Positions 23,022 to 31,968 are shown, counted from the first letter of the stretch. The stretch is DNA of 64,000 bases from Anaerotruncus massiliensis (ex Togo et al. 2026) (GCF_900199635.1 NZ_LT962687.1:556863-620862); one strand, 5' to 3'. The notes: generated from the sequence alone by a model not told the origin. Numbers and translations: made by a program.

Positions 23022-24500
23022 ATGGAGGCACAGAAGATCTACCAGGACATCGCCAAACGGTGCGGCGGTGACATATACATAGGCGTGGTGGGGCCGGTGC
23101 GAACCGGAAAATCCACCTTCATCAAACGGTTCATGGAGACGCTCGTCATCCCGAACATCGGCAGCGAGTTCGCGCGGGAGCGCGCCACCGACGAGCTGCC
23201 CCAGTCCGCCGCGGGGCGCACGATCATGACCACCGAGCCCAAATTCATCCCCGAGGAGGCCGTCAAGGTCACCCTCGCGGACAACGCCGCCTTCAACGTG
23301 CGGATGATCGACTGCGTGGGCTACATCGTCCCCAGCTCGCTCGGCTACATCGAAAACGAGCAGCCCCGCATGGTGGTGACCCCCTGGTTCGAGAAGGAGA
23401 TCCCCTTCAACCTCGCCGCCGAGATCGGCACCCAGAAGGTCATCAACGAGCACAGCACGATCGGGCTCGTCGTCACCACCGACGGCAGCATCAGCGAGAT
23501 CCCCCGCAGCGAGTACGAGGAGGCGGAGGTCCGCGTGATCACCGAGCTGCGGCAGATCAACAAGCCCTTCGTCGTGCTGCTCAACTGCACCGACCCGGCT
23601 TCCCCCGCCTCCCAGGCGCTGCGGGCCGAGCTGGAGGAGCGCTACGCGGTGCCCGTCGTGGCGGTCAACTGCCTGAACCTCGCCGAGGAGGACATCCGCG
23701 TCATCCTCTCCGACGTGCTCTTCCAGTTCCCGGTGCGGGAGGCCGCGATCACCCTGCCCGGCTGGGTCACCTCCCTCGCCCCCGACCACTGGCTGCGTGC
23801 CGAGCTGTACGGTGCCATCCGCGAGGCCGCCGACGGGGTGGAGCACATCGGCGCGCTCAAGGGGAAGATCATGACCCTTTCAGGCTGCGAATACGTCAGC
23901 CGGGTGCTGGTCGATTCGATCGACCTGGGCAGCGGCAGCGCCGAGGTCAGCGTGGACCTCCAGAGCGACCTCTTCTACCGCATCCTCGGCGAGGCGACCG
24001 GCCTCGACATCCCCGACGAGAGCGCGCTCATGCCCTGCATGATCGACCTGGCCGCCGTCAAGAAGGAATATGACAAGGTCAAATGCGCGCTCGACGAGGT
24101 GGCGGCCACCGGCTACGGCATCGTGATGCCTTCGCTGGAGGAGCTCTCCCTCGAGGAGCCGGAGATCGTCAAGCAGGGCGGCCGCTACGGCGTCCGCCTC
24201 CGGGCAAGCGCCCCCTCCATCCACATGATGGCGGCGAACATCACCACCGAGGTCAGCCCGATCGTCGGTTCGGAGAAGCAGTCGGAGGAGCTGGTGCACT
24301 ACCTGCTGCATGAGTTCGAGGAGAGCCCCCAGAAGATCTGGGAATCGAACATCTTCGGCACGAGCCTGCACGAGCTGGTCAACCAGGGCCTGCACAACAA
24401 GCTCTACCGGATGCCGTCCGACGCCCGCATCAAGCTGCAGGAGACGGTCGAACGGATCATCAACGAGGGCTGCACCGGCCTCATCTGCATCATCCTGTAG
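23022..24500 (+). CDS. spoIVA: Stage IV sporulation protein A (coat basement ATPase)
   Basis: This 492-residue SpoIVA is the ATPase that polymerises around the forespore to form the coat basement. The N-terminal TRAFAC-type domain shows Walker A GPVRTGKST (residues 23-31) and MIDCVGY (near 95). The C-terminal half is the SpoIVA-specific polymerisation domain, ending GCTGLICIIL, the region that contacts SpoVM. The length matches the Bacillus protein (492). The ribosome binding site is GGAAAGGGGAGG. It follows the SPOCS gene under the same sigma-E-like promoter and ends at a hairpin shared with the facing MATE gene. Confidence 0.97.
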   Translation: MEAQKIYQDIAKRCGGDIYIGVVGPVRTGKSTFIKRFMETLVIPNIGSEFARERATDELPQSAAGRTIMTTEPKFIPEEAVKVTLADNAAFNVRMIDCVGYIVPSSLGYIENEQPRMVVTPWFEKEIPFNLAAEIGTQKVINEHSTIGLVVTTDGSISEIPRSEYEEAEVRVITELRQINKPFVVLLNCTDPASPASQALRAELEERYAVPVVAVNCLNLAEEDIRVILSDVLFQFPVREAAITLPGWVTSLAPDHWLRAELYGAIREAADGVEHIGALKGKIMTLSGCEYVSRVLVDSIDLGSGSAEVSVDLQSDLFYRILGEATGLDIPDESALMPCMIDLAAVKKEYDKVKCALDEVAATGYGIVMPSLEELSLEEPEIVKQGGRYGVRLRASAPSIHMMAANITTEVSPIVGSEKQSEELVHYLLHEFEESPQKIWESNIFGTSLHELVNQGLHNKLYRMPSDARIKLQETVERIINEGCTGLICIIL

Positions 24501-24546
24501 AAAAAACGAGCCCGCCCGCGAAAAATCTTCGCGGGCGGGCGGTTTT
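24501..24546. terminator. Terminator between spoIVA and the MATE gene
   Basis: A 13-bp GC stem (24510-24522 with 24528-24540) has A6 on its left, which reads as T6 for the minus-strand MATE gene, and GGTTTTG on its right. Confidence 0.85.
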
Positions 24547-24551
24547 GCGTT

Positions 24552-25952
24552 TCATTCGGTTTTTTTGCCGCGCTCCTCGGGCGGGAAGCCGGCCCTCGCG
24601 ATGCGGCGGCGCAGCCAGCCCCCCTGGAGGTAGTAGGCGATGAAGAGCAGGGAGGTCAGCGTCCAGGTGATCGGGTAGCTGACGATGACCATGTCGATCG
24701 TGCGGTGCAGCGGCAGCGCGAAGAAGACCCACAGCACCCGCAGCACGCACACGCCGCCGCAGGTCATGATCATCGGGAGGACCGAGTCGCCGGTGCCGCG
24801 GATGGCGCCCGACAGGATGTCCACGCAGACGTAGGTGAAGTAGAAGGGCGTCAAAAAGAGCATCATGTGCCGCCCCGCCTCCGCCACCGCCCGGTCGGCG
24901 GTGAAGATCGCGAAGAGCTGGCGGCTGAAGAGGCAGAGCAGCACGCTCGAGAGGATGGCGGTGGCAAACGCCATCACGAGGCAGACCCGCACGCTCTTAC
25001 GGATGCGGGAATATTTCTGCGCCCCGAAGTTCTGTCCCACGAAGGTGGTGATCGACACGTCGAAGGCGGAGAGGATCATCCAGAAGAAGCCGTCGATCTT
25101 GCCGTAGGCGGTCCAGGCGGCGATCGTGACGGTGCCGAACGCGTTGATGCAGGACTGGAGGATGACGTTGGAGATCGCGTACATGTCCGCCTGCAGGCCG
25201 GCGGGGATGCCGACGCGGAGGATGCCCTTCAGGGACGAGGCGGTGAAGCGCAGCTCCTTCCGGTTGAGGCGCAGCGGCCAGTCGGACCGCAGGAGGGTGA
25301 CCAGGACCAGCAGCGCGCTGAAGATCTGCGAAAGGAGGGTGGCCAGCGCCACGCCGAACACGCCGAGACCCAGCCCCAGCACGAGCGCCAGGTCGAGCAG
25401 GATGTTGAGCAGGCAGGCGGCGATCAGGAAATAGAGGGGCCGCCGGGTGTCCCCGACCGCGCGCAGCACGGCGGAGCCGATGTTATAGAGAAAGGAGGCG
25501 ACGATGCCGAGCAGGTAGACCCGCAGGTAGACGATCGAGTCGGCCATGGTCTCCGCGGGGGTGTCCATCGCCCGCAGTGCGGCGGGCGCGCACAGAAGCC
25601 CCACCAGCGTCATGGCCGCGCCCGCCGTGAGCGCGAGCATCACCGAGGTGTGCACCGTGCGGCCGACCTCCTCGTAATCCTGCGCGCCGTAGGCCTGCGC
25701 GACCACGACGGTCGCGCCCGACGAAAGCCCCACAAAGAGGTTCACCAGCAGGTTGATGAGCACGCTGGCGCTCCCGCCCACGGCGGCGAGCGCCTCCTTG
25801 CCGACGAACCGCCCCACGATGATCGCGTCGGCGGTGTTGTAGAGCTGCTGAAAAAGGGTGCCGAAGAGGATGGGAAAAAAGAAGATGAGCAGCTGCTTCC
25901 AGATCACGCCTTCCGTGATGCCGTTTGTGGAAACGGCCTTCTGCTGAACCAC
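24552..25952 (-). CDS. MATE-family efflux transporter
   Basis: This 466-residue integral membrane protein has the twelve-span MATE layout (NorM/DinF type). Family motifs include FQQLYNTADAIIVGRFVGKE, LVNLFVGLSSGATVVVAQAY, and the second-half FVGQNFGAQKYSRIRKSVRV. These transporters export cationic drugs or metabolites using Na+ or H+ gradients; the substrate cannot be read from sequence. The start chosen is GTG at 25952, 10 bases after AAAGGAGG. The ATG at 26003 overlaps a TATAAT-like element and lacks a ribosome binding site. It is monocistronic. Confidence 0.9.
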   Translation of the reverse strand: MVQQKAVSTNGITEGVIWKQLLIFFFPILFGTLFQQLYNTADAIIVGRFVGKEALAAVGGSASVLINLLVNLFVGLSSGATVVVAQAYGAQDYEEVGRTVHTSVMLALTAGAAMTLVGLLCAPAALRAMDTPAETMADSIVYLRVYLLGIVASFLYNIGSAVLRAVGDTRRPLYFLIAACLLNILLDLALVLGLGLGVFGVALATLLSQIFSALLVLVTLLRSDWPLRLNRKELRFTASSLKGILRVGIPAGLQADMYAISNVILQSCINAFGTVTIAAWTAYGKIDGFFWMILSAFDVSITTFVGQNFGAQKYSRIRKSVRVCLVMAFATAILSSVLLCLFSRQLFAIFTADRAVAEAGRHMMLFLTPFYFTYVCVDILSGAIRGTGDSVLPMIMTCGGVCVLRVLWVFFALPLHRTIDMVIVSYPITWTLTSLLFIAYYLQGGWLRRRIARAGFPPEERGKKTE

Positions 25953-26128
25953 CGCCGATACGCCTCCTTTGTATGATTTTGACGGGTGCCGCGTGAGGGA
26001 CATTATATCACAGAGAAGGGGCGATTACAATCCGTTTCCGCCGCATGAAGGACCGCGCGCCGGGAAGGCGTGCGGGATTTTGCAACTTTCCCCCTTTTCT
26101 GCGGTACGGGTGAAAGGAGGGATGGGTA

Positions 26129-26470
26129 GTGAAACTGCAAAACTACCACATCAGCATCGTGCGCGGCGACAGCGGAACCCTCACGGTGCGCTGCAAGGGC
26201 CCCGGCGGCGAGGCGCGCCCCTTTTCGGCGGGGGAATGCGTCCGCCTGGCCGTAAAGGCGGACGCGCGGCAGCGGGAGGCGCTGCTGCAAAAGGCCGAAA
26301 CGGACTTTCCCGAGGGGGCGGCCGTATTTTCCTTCGCGCCGGAGGACACGCGGGCGCTCCCGTTCGGGAACTACCGTTACGACGTGCGCCTGACCGACCG
26401 GGAGGGCAACGTCTTCACGATCGTGCCCGCCGGCGATTTCACCGTATTGGAGGCGATCGCCGATGCCTGA
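26129..26470 (+). CDS. Phage baseplate/tail-like N-terminal domain protein
   Basis: This 113-residue protein resembles the N-terminal domain of phage baseplate upper (BppU-like) proteins. It starts QNYHISIVRGDSGTLTVRCK, has an AVFSFAPEDTRALPFGNYRY block, and ends GNVFTIVPAGDFTVLEAI. It starts with GTG 8 bases after AGGAGGG. Its end overlaps the start of the next gene by 8 bp, so the pair is coupled. No other phage gene lies nearby. The similarity is judged from pattern only. Confidence 0.65.
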   Translation: MKLQNYHISIVRGDSGTLTVRCKGPGGEARPFSAGECVRLAVKADARQREALLQKAETDFPEGAAVFSFAPEDTRALPFGNYRYDVRLTDREGNVFTIVPAGDFTVLEAIADA

Positions 26471-27314
26471 GCTGACCGGGATTCTGGAGGCGCCCGCGCC
26501 GCTGACGGGCTGCGCTTCGGCGGCCGGACCGCGCGGTCCGCGCGGCCCGCAGGGCGAGCCGGGGCGGGACGGTGCGGACGGGTACACGCCCGTGCGCGGC
26601 GTTGATTACTTCACGCCGGAGGAGATCGCGCAAATTCGGGAGGAGGCCGCCGAAGAGGCGCTCCGGCAGGCGGAGGAGCGGTTCGCGGAAGCGCTGACGG
26701 AGGAGAAGACGGGAACGCTGCTTACGCTGCAAAAGCTGCGCCCGGGCGGCGCCGTGACGGTGACGGGCGTCCCGGCGGGCGCGCAAATCGAGATGCGCGG
26801 CAAAAACCTGCTCGATCTAAAGGCCTTCGCGGGCAATGTCTTCACGGTGGAGGGGGACACGCTGCGCGCCGTCAAGCCGGAGAGCGGGGACGCGGGCTCG
26901 CCGCGCGTGCCCTGCCGCATCCCGGCGGGGACCCCCTTCGTCCTCTCCTGCCGGAGCCTCTCGGACACGAATGGGCTGGTGCTGATTTCCAACAACAGCG
27001 CGGGCTATTACCACGTGACCGGCACCGAGGTGAAGTGCACCGCCGGGGAGGAGATCGTTGACCTCAAATTCGCGGTGAAGCTGGCGGTGGCCGCCGGCGC
27101 GTCCGTCGCGATCGAGGCCCCGCAGATCGAGATCGGAAAGGCCGCGACCGGATACGAGCCCTACCGGCTCGAGACGGCGGAGGCCACGGGGGAGGCGCAG
27201 AGGCTTGTGCCGCCGGGCGCGGCCGTCAACCTGAGCAGGGGGGACGGCGGGACGCTGACCGCCTCCTGCCGGAGAGACCTGAACGCGGTGATCGCCGCGC
27301 TGGAAAAAGGCTGA
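26463..27314 (+). CDS. Tail-fibre-like protein with short collagen-like stretch
   Basis: This 283-residue protein has a Gly-X-Y stretch near residues 22-38 (GPRGPRGPQGEPGRDGADGY) followed by TPVRGVDYFTPEEIAQI, a combination common in phage tail fibres of Firmicutes. A coiled-coil (about 55-80) follows, and then a carbohydrate-binding-like beta domain (about 105-240), including IEIGKAATGYEPYRLE. That last motif is typical of phage or host surface-binding modules. It is coupled to the preceding gene and ends at a strong terminator. Possible roles are a remnant or domesticated tail module, or a surface or spore-surface collagen-like protein. Confidence 0.7.
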   Translation: MPELTGILEAPAPLTGCASAAGPRGPRGPQGEPGRDGADGYTPVRGVDYFTPEEIAQIREEAAEEALRQAEERFAEALTEEKTGTLLTLQKLRPGGAVTVTGVPAGAQIEMRGKNLLDLKAFAGNVFTVEGDTLRAVKPESGDAGSPRVPCRIPAGTPFVLSCRSLSDTNGLVLISNNSAGYYHVTGTEVKCTAGEEIVDLKFAVKLAVAAGASVAIEAPQIEIGKAATGYEPYRLETAEATGEAQRLVPPGAAVNLSRGDGGTLTASCRRDLNAVIAALEKG

Positions 27315-27356
27315 GAAACCCCGTCGGGAGGAGGTCTCCTCCCGGCGGGGTTTTTG
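27315..27356 (+). terminator. Terminator after the tail-like pair
   Basis: AAACCCCGTCGGGAGGAG pairs, with one mismatch, with CTCCTCCCGGCGGGGTTT across a 2-base loop, followed by TTTTTG. Confidence 0.88.
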
Positions 27357-27366
27357 CGTTCTCTCC

Positions 27367-27396
27367 TTGACAGATCGGGCGGACCCATATTATCAT
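27367..27396 (+). promoter_or_regulatory. Promoter of the exopolysaccharide operon
   Basis: A perfect TTGACA (27367-27372) is followed by TATCAT (27391-27396) at 18-bp spacing; TATTAT at 15 bp overlaps it. It lies 58 bp before the first gene of the cluster. Confidence 0.7.
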
Positions 27397-27453
27397 AGTG
27401 GTACTATATGACGATTTTTGTCGAAAACAGGCTCGGAAAGGAGGGCGCCGGGG

Positions 27454-28110
27454 ATGGACGGGGCGTTTTACGATGCGCTTGCGCTCCTCGCGCGGTGGGA
27501 GCGCACGGCCTATCTCGCCGGGAAACGGTTTGTCGACCTGGCGGTCTCCGCCGCGGGACTCCTGCTGCTCGCGCCCCTCTTCCTGCTGATCGCCGCCGCC
27601 GTGCGCCTGGATTCCCCCGGCCCCGCGTTTTTCCTGCACGAGCGGGTCGGGATGGGCGGAAAGCCGCTGCGCGTGTGGAAGTTCCGCACGATGGCGCGGA
27701 ACGCGTGGGAATTGGCGGAGCGGTTCACGCCCGCCCAGCGGCGGGAGTTCGAGCGGCGCTTCAAGCTCGCGGACGACCCGCGCGTCACCCGGGTGGGCGC
27801 CTTTCTGCGGCGGACGAGCCTGGACGAGCTGCCCCAGCTCATCAACGTGCTGCGCGGGGAGATGAGCCTCGTGGGGCCGCGCCCCGTCGTGGCGGAAGAG
27901 CTCGAGCGGTACGGCGCGCGCGGGGCGCTCCTCCTCGGGGTGCGCCCGGGGATCACCGGCTACTGGCAGGTGAACGACCGCGGCGGACTGAGCTATGAGG
28001 CGCGCATGGAGATGGAACTGTTCTACGCCGGGCACTGCGGCCCGGCGCTCGACTGGAAAATCCTGCGGCAAACGGCGGGAGCGGTGCTCCGCCGCGCGTG
28101 CGCGGTCTAG
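27454..28110 (+). CDS. Priming undecaprenyl-phosphate sugar transferase
   Basis: This 218-residue bacterial sugar transferase (WbaP/EpsL-like core) has one N-terminal hydrophobic helix (about 32-50) ending at the DSPGPAFFLHERVGMGGKPL region. The catalytic KFRTM block (near 75) and RRTSLDELPQLINVLRGEMS then VGPRP (near 125-150) follow. It transfers a sugar-1-phosphate to undecaprenyl phosphate and so starts assembly of a surface polysaccharide repeat. The ATG at 27454 has GGAGGG upstream. It heads a nine-gene operon. Confidence 0.93.
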   Translation: MDGAFYDALALLARWERTAYLAGKRFVDLAVSAAGLLLLAPLFLLIAAAVRLDSPGPAFFLHERVGMGGKPLRVWKFRTMARNAWELAERFTPAQRREFERRFKLADDPRVTRVGAFLRRTSLDELPQLINVLRGEMSLVGPRPVVAEELERYGARGALLLGVRPGITGYWQVNDRGGLSYEARMEMELFYAGHCGPALDWKILRQTAGAVLRRACAV

Positions 28111-28122
28111 GGAGGGAAGGGC

Positions 28123-29193
28123 ATGAAGCTGGATTTTTACCGGGGCAGGCGGGTGCTCGTGACGGGGCACACCGGATTTAAGGGCGCGTGGCTCTGCGGA
28201 CTGCTCGGGCTTTTGGGGGCGGAAACGGCGGGCTACGCGCTGCCGCCGGTCGAGCCCTCCCTCTATACGGTGCTCGGGCTGGAGAGGGAGCTGCGTTCGG
28301 TCATGGGGGACATCCGGGACCCGGACCCTCTCGAAAGGCTCTTCGACGCGTTTCGGCCCGAGGTGGTCTTCCACCTCGCGGCCCAGCCGATCGTGCGGGA
28401 GGGCTACCGCGACCCCACCGGCACCTTTGACGTCAACCTGATGGGCACGGTGCGCCTGCTGGACTGCGTCCGGCGGCATCCGGGCGTGCGCTCGGTCCTC
28501 GTCGTCACGACCGACAAGGTCTATCGGAACGGCGGCACCGGCCGCCCCTTCCGGGAGGAGGACCCGCTCGGCGGGGCGGACCCCTACGCGGGCAGCAAGT
28601 CGTGCGCCGAGCTGGCGGTGCGGAGCTATGCGGAATCCTTCTTTGCTTCCGGCCCGGCCGTCTCGGCCGCGCGGGCGGGCAATGTGATCGGCGGCGGGGA
28701 CTTTGCGCCCGGGCGCATTCTGCCCGACTGCGTGCGCGCCGTGCTGTCGGGGGAACCCGTGCGGCTGCGGCATCCCGGCTCGGTGCGGCCCTACCAGCAT
28801 GTGCTCGAGGCGCTCTGCGCCTACCTGCTGATCGCCGCGGCGCAGGAGGGGGACCCCGCGCTCGCGGGCTGCTACAACGTCGGTCCCGGCGCGGAGGGCC
28901 GGGTTACGACGGGGGAGTTGGCGGATCTCTTCTGCGGGGCGTGGGGAGAAGGCGCCTCGTGGATTTCCGCCCCGGACGGCGGCCCGCCCGAGGCGGACAC
29001 GCTCCTGCTCGACTGCGGAAAGCTGGAGGCTCGGCTCGGCTGGCGGCCGCTGTGGGGAATCGAGACCGCCGTCGAAAAGACGGTGGAATGGACGAAATGC
29101 CATGCGGCGGGGGAGGGCGCGGCGGACTGCGCCCGCCGCCAGATGGCGGAATATCTGCGCCTCTTTGACGGCGGGGACGGAGGGAAAGCATGA
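28123..29193 (+). CDS. rfbG: CDP-glucose 4,6-dehydratase
   Basis: This 356-residue short-chain dehydrogenase-type dehydratase has an NAD-binding VTGHTGFKGAWL (residues 12-23), the form typical of CDP-glucose 4,6-dehydratase. TTDKVYRNGG (near 127-136) and the catalytic Tyr-Lys in DPYAGSKS (near 154-161) follow. It makes CDP-4-keto-6-deoxyglucose for dideoxy or deoxy sugars. No glucose-1-phosphate cytidylyltransferase (rfbF), which would supply its substrate, lies in the cluster. The end overlaps the next gene by 4 bp (ATGA). Confidence 0.92.
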   Translation: MKLDFYRGRRVLVTGHTGFKGAWLCGLLGLLGAETAGYALPPVEPSLYTVLGLERELRSVMGDIRDPDPLERLFDAFRPEVVFHLAAQPIVREGYRDPTGTFDVNLMGTVRLLDCVRRHPGVRSVLVVTTDKVYRNGGTGRPFREEDPLGGADPYAGSKSCAELAVRSYAESFFASGPAVSAARAGNVIGGGDFAPGRILPDCVRAVLSGEPVRLRHPGSVRPYQHVLEALCAYLLIAAAQEGDPALAGCYNVGPGAEGRVTTGELADLFCGAWGEGASWISAPDGGPPEADTLLLDCGKLEARLGWRPLWGIETAVEKTVEWTKCHAAGEGAADCARRQMAEYLRLFDGGDGGKA

Positions 29194-29744
29194 TCCGGCC
29201 GTTTTCCTTTGCGCCCGCCGGGCTGGCGGGCGCTTACCGCATCCGGCCGCAGCGGTTCTCCGACGGGCGCGGGTGCCTCTGCAAGGACTATTCCCGCGAA
29301 ATCTTCCGGGAGGCGGGCATCGACTTTTGTCCGGCGGAGACCTTTTGGACCGAGTCGGCCGGGGGCGTGCTGCGCGGGCTGCACTTCCAGCGGGGGCAGG
29401 ATAAGCTGGTCCGCTGCGTCTCGGGGCGGGTCTACGACGTGCTCGCCGACCTGCGGCCCGGCTCCGCCACCTTTGGGCGGTGGCGGGCGTTCGAGCTCTC
29501 AGGGGAATCGGGCGAGTGCCTCTATCTCCCCGACGGGGTGGCGCACGGCTATCTCGCGCTCGAGCGGTCAATGGTCGCCTATTCCTGCGGCGCGGGCTAC
29601 GACCCCGCGCGGGAGGGAGGCGTGCGCTGGGACGATCCGAGCCTCGCGGTCGAATGGCCGCTCGAGGGGGACGCCCGCCCCATCCTCTCGGAGCGGGACC
29701 GGGCGCTGCCCGGCCTGCGGGAGCTCTGCGGGGGAGCGCCGTGA
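29190..29744 (+). CDS. rfbC: dTDP/CDP-4-dehydro-6-deoxysugar 3,5-epimerase-like cupin (RmlC family)
   Basis: This 184-residue RmlC-type cupin contains ESAGGVLRGLHFQRGQDKLV (the catalytic His lies in GLHF, near residue 65). It also has GRVYDVLADLRPGSATFGRW and LYLPDGVAHGYLAL, all family blocks. In this setting it may epimerise the CDP-4-keto sugar made by the preceding enzyme rather than the dTDP sugar; the true substrate cannot be settled from sequence. Start and stop both overlap neighbours by four bases. Confidence 0.88.
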   Translation: MIRPFSFAPAGLAGAYRIRPQRFSDGRGCLCKDYSREIFREAGIDFCPAETFWTESAGGVLRGLHFQRGQDKLVRCVSGRVYDVLADLRPGSATFGRWRAFELSGESGECLYLPDGVAHGYLALERSMVAYSCGAGYDPAREGGVRWDDPSLAVEWPLEGDARPILSERDRALPGLRELCGGAP

Positions 29745-30760
29745 ACGTCGTCTACGCGAGCAGCGGCGGCTACGCCGAAATCGCCGGAATTTCGATGCGC
29801 TCCCTCTTCGAGAGCAACCGGGATGTGGAGGAGCTTGCCGTCTGGATGGTCGACTGCGGGATCGGCGGGGAAAATCGGCAAAAGCTGCTGAGCGTCGCGG
29901 CGGAGTACGGCCGGGCGCTCTTTTTCGTGCGCGGCGTCGACCCCGCCGAACGGGCGGGGATCTCCGTCGCTGCGGGCCGCTGGCACCCCGCGACCTTCCA
30001 GCGCCTCTTCCTCGGTTCCCTGCTGCCCCCGGAGGCGGAGCGGGTCCTCTACCTCGACTGCGACACCCTCGTGCGCCGTCCGCTCGCCCCGCTCTGGGAG
30101 CGGCCGTTCGGCCCCTCCAGCGCGCTCGGCGTGGACGACTGCCGCAGCGGGCGGTATGCCGCCGAGCTGGGGCTGCCCCCCGACGCGCCCTACGTGGGCA
30201 GCGGCGTGCTGCTCCTCAACCTGGCGCGCTGGCGGCGGGAGGGGACGGAGGAACGGTTCCTTGCATTTTTGCGGGCGCGCGGCGGCGACGTGACCTACGT
30301 CGACCAGGGGGTGCTCAACGGCACGCTCGGCGCGCTGGGGCAGACGGGCGCGCTCCCGCCCCGGTTCGGCGCGCCCACCGTCCTCTTCGATTTTCCCTAC
30401 CGCGACCTGCTCCGCCTGCGAAGGCCCGCCCACCCGCCCACCGAGGCGGAGTGGCGCGCGGCGGTGGAGGACCCGGCGGTCGTGCACTTCACCGCCTGCT
30501 TCTATTCGGGGAGCCGCCCGTGGAACGAGGACTGCCCGCACCCCTTCGCGGCGGAGTATCTCGCGCACAAGGCCGCCTCCCCCTGGCGGGAGGAGCCGCC
30601 GCGCCCGGATGGGCGCGGGCCGGCCGGCCGCCTGACGACCGCCGCCGCGCATCTGCTCCCCCGAGGGCTGATGCTGGCGGTGATGTCGTTCTTGCACGCG
30701 CGCGCCTATCCGTGGGCGCGCGGGGTGAAAAGCCGGATGCGAAGGAGGCGGCGCGGATGA
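29741..30760 (+). CDS. Glycosyltransferase family 8
   Basis: This 339-residue GT8 (LgtC-like, retaining) has the start NVVYASSGGYAEIAGISMRS, the metal-binding DxD in LYLDCDTLV (near 103-111), and a C-terminal HFTACFYSGSRPWNEDCPH block with the conserved His. It adds a hexose, usually galactose or glucose, to the growing repeat unit. The start is GTG at 29741, inside the stop of the preceding gene. The C-terminal 60 residues are very basic, ending RMRRRRRG, which suggests membrane association. Confidence 0.92.
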   Translation: MNVVYASSGGYAEIAGISMRSLFESNRDVEELAVWMVDCGIGGENRQKLLSVAAEYGRALFFVRGVDPAERAGISVAAGRWHPATFQRLFLGSLLPPEAERVLYLDCDTLVRRPLAPLWERPFGPSSALGVDDCRSGRYAAELGLPPDAPYVGSGVLLLNLARWRREGTEERFLAFLRARGGDVTYVDQGVLNGTLGALGQTGALPPRFGAPTVLFDFPYRDLLRLRRPAHPPTEAEWRAAVEDPAVVHFTACFYSGSRPWNEDCPHPFAAEYLAHKAASPWREEPPRPDGRGPAGRLTTAAAHLLPRGLMLAVMSFLHARAYPWARGVKSRMRRRRRG

Positions 30761-31968
30761 AGATCCTGCTGGTCAACCGCTACCACTATCCCGTGGGCGG
30801 CACCGAAACCTACCTCTTCGCGCTCGACCGGATGCTGCGGGAGGCGGGGCATCAGGTCCGTCACTTTTCGGCGGCGGACCCGCGAAACCTGCCCTGCGGC
30901 GAGGCGGAATTCTTCGCGCGGCCGCTCGACCCCCAAAAGCGCCCGTTCGACGCGGCGCGGATGCTCTGGAACGGGGAGGCAGCCCGAAAGCTCGACGCCC
31001 TGCTCGCGCGGGAGCGCCCGGACGTCGCGCACCTGAATCTCGTGCACCACAGCCTGACCCTGTCGATCCTCGGGCCGCTCGCACGGCGGAAGATCCCCGT
31101 CGTCTGGACGGTGCACGACCTGCTGCCCCTCTGTCCCAACCACCTGATGCTGCGGGCGGGGAAGCCCTGCGAGGACTGCCTGCGAGGGGGATACCGCGCC
31201 TGTCTCCTGCACCGGTGCGTCGGCGGCTCTGTCTCAAAAAGCCTCGCGGGGAGTTTTGAGACATGGGCCGCCCGCCGCCTGCGCCTCTACGACAAGGTCG
31301 GCTGCTTCATCGCGCCGTCCGAATGCTACCGGGCGCTTTTGGAGCGCGCGGGATTTTCCCGCGCGCCCGTCCTGCACCTGCCGAACCCCCTGCCGCCCGG
31401 CACGGCGTTCGGCTACACGCCGCCCGAGGGGGACTATATCCTCTACTGCGGGCGGCTTTCGGAGGAGAAGGGCCTTTTCCCGCTGCTCGAGGCGGCAAAA
31501 CGGCTCGGCGCGCCGCTCGTCGTCGCGGGGGAAGGCCCCTTGAAAAGCGCGCTGGAGGCGGCGGCCGCGCGGGGAGGCTCCCGCGTGACCTTCCGCGGCC
31601 GGGTGGAGGGGGAGGCCCTGCGGAAGCTCTACCGGGGCGCGAAGTGCGTGGCCGTCCCCTCCCTCTGGCGGGAGGCGAGCGGGTACGCGGCCTGCGAGGC
31701 GATGGCGGCGGGCCGGGTCGTGGCCGCGTCGCGCGCCGGCGGGCTGGCCGAGCACGTCGCGGACGGGGAGACGGGCTTTCTCTTTCCGCCGGGCGACGCG
31801 GACGCGCTCACAAAGGCGCTCTCCCGCGCGCTCGCCCTTCCGCCCGCGGAATATGAACGGATGGGCCGCGCCGCCGTGAAACGTGCGCGGGAAATGTTTT
31901 CCGCCGGGGCGGTCCGCGGGCGGCTGCTCGCAATCTATCAAACGCTCTGCGAGGGGGAAACGCCGTGA
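30757..31968 (+). CDS. Glycosyltransferase family 4
   Basis: This 403-residue GT-B transferase has the glycine loop HYPVGGTETYLFAL (residues 9-22) and VVWTVHDLLPLCPNH (near 115). A CEDCLRGGYRACLLHRC block, common in GT4 polysaccharide enzymes, lies near 140-160. The C-terminal donor-binding motif is ILYCGRLSEEKGLFPLLEA and then EASGYAACEAMAAGRVV (near 305-322). The ATG at 30757 overlaps the GT8 stop. Donor and acceptor are unknown. Confidence 0.93.
   Translation: MKILLVNRYHYPVGGTETYLFALDRMLREAGHQVRHFSAADPRNLPCGEAEFFARPLDPQKRPFDAARMLWNGEAARKLDALLARERPDVAHLNLVHHSLTLSILGPLARRKIPVVWTVHDLLPLCPNHLMLRAGKPCEDCLRGGYRACLLHRCVGGSVSKSLAGSFETWAARRLRLYDKVGCFIAPSECYRALLERAGFSRAPVLHLPNPLPPGTAFGYTPPEGDYILYCGRLSEEKGLFPLLEAAKRLGAPLVVAGEGPLKSALEAAAARGGSRVTFRGRVEGEALRKLYRGAKCVAVPSLWREASGYAACEAMAAGRVVAASRAGGLAEHVADGETGFLFPPGDADALTKALSRALALPPAEYERMGRAAVKRAREMFSAGAVRGRLLAIYQTLCEGETP

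Noticed and set aside
20538-23846. Very long minus-strand open frame (about 1,100 codons) antisense to the SPOCS gene and into spoIVA
   Set aside because: Only its last 228 codons form a credible lipoprotein with a signal peptide and its own ribosome binding site. The upstream part is an open shadow of GC-rich sense genes and reads as His/Arg/Leu/Val-rich nonsense.
29209-30756. Plus-strand open frame running into the first GT4 gene and suggesting a 919-residue protein
   Set aside because: The upstream part overlaps the RmlC and GT8 genes in another frame and is Arg/Ala/Gly-rich without domains. The true GT4 starts at 30757.
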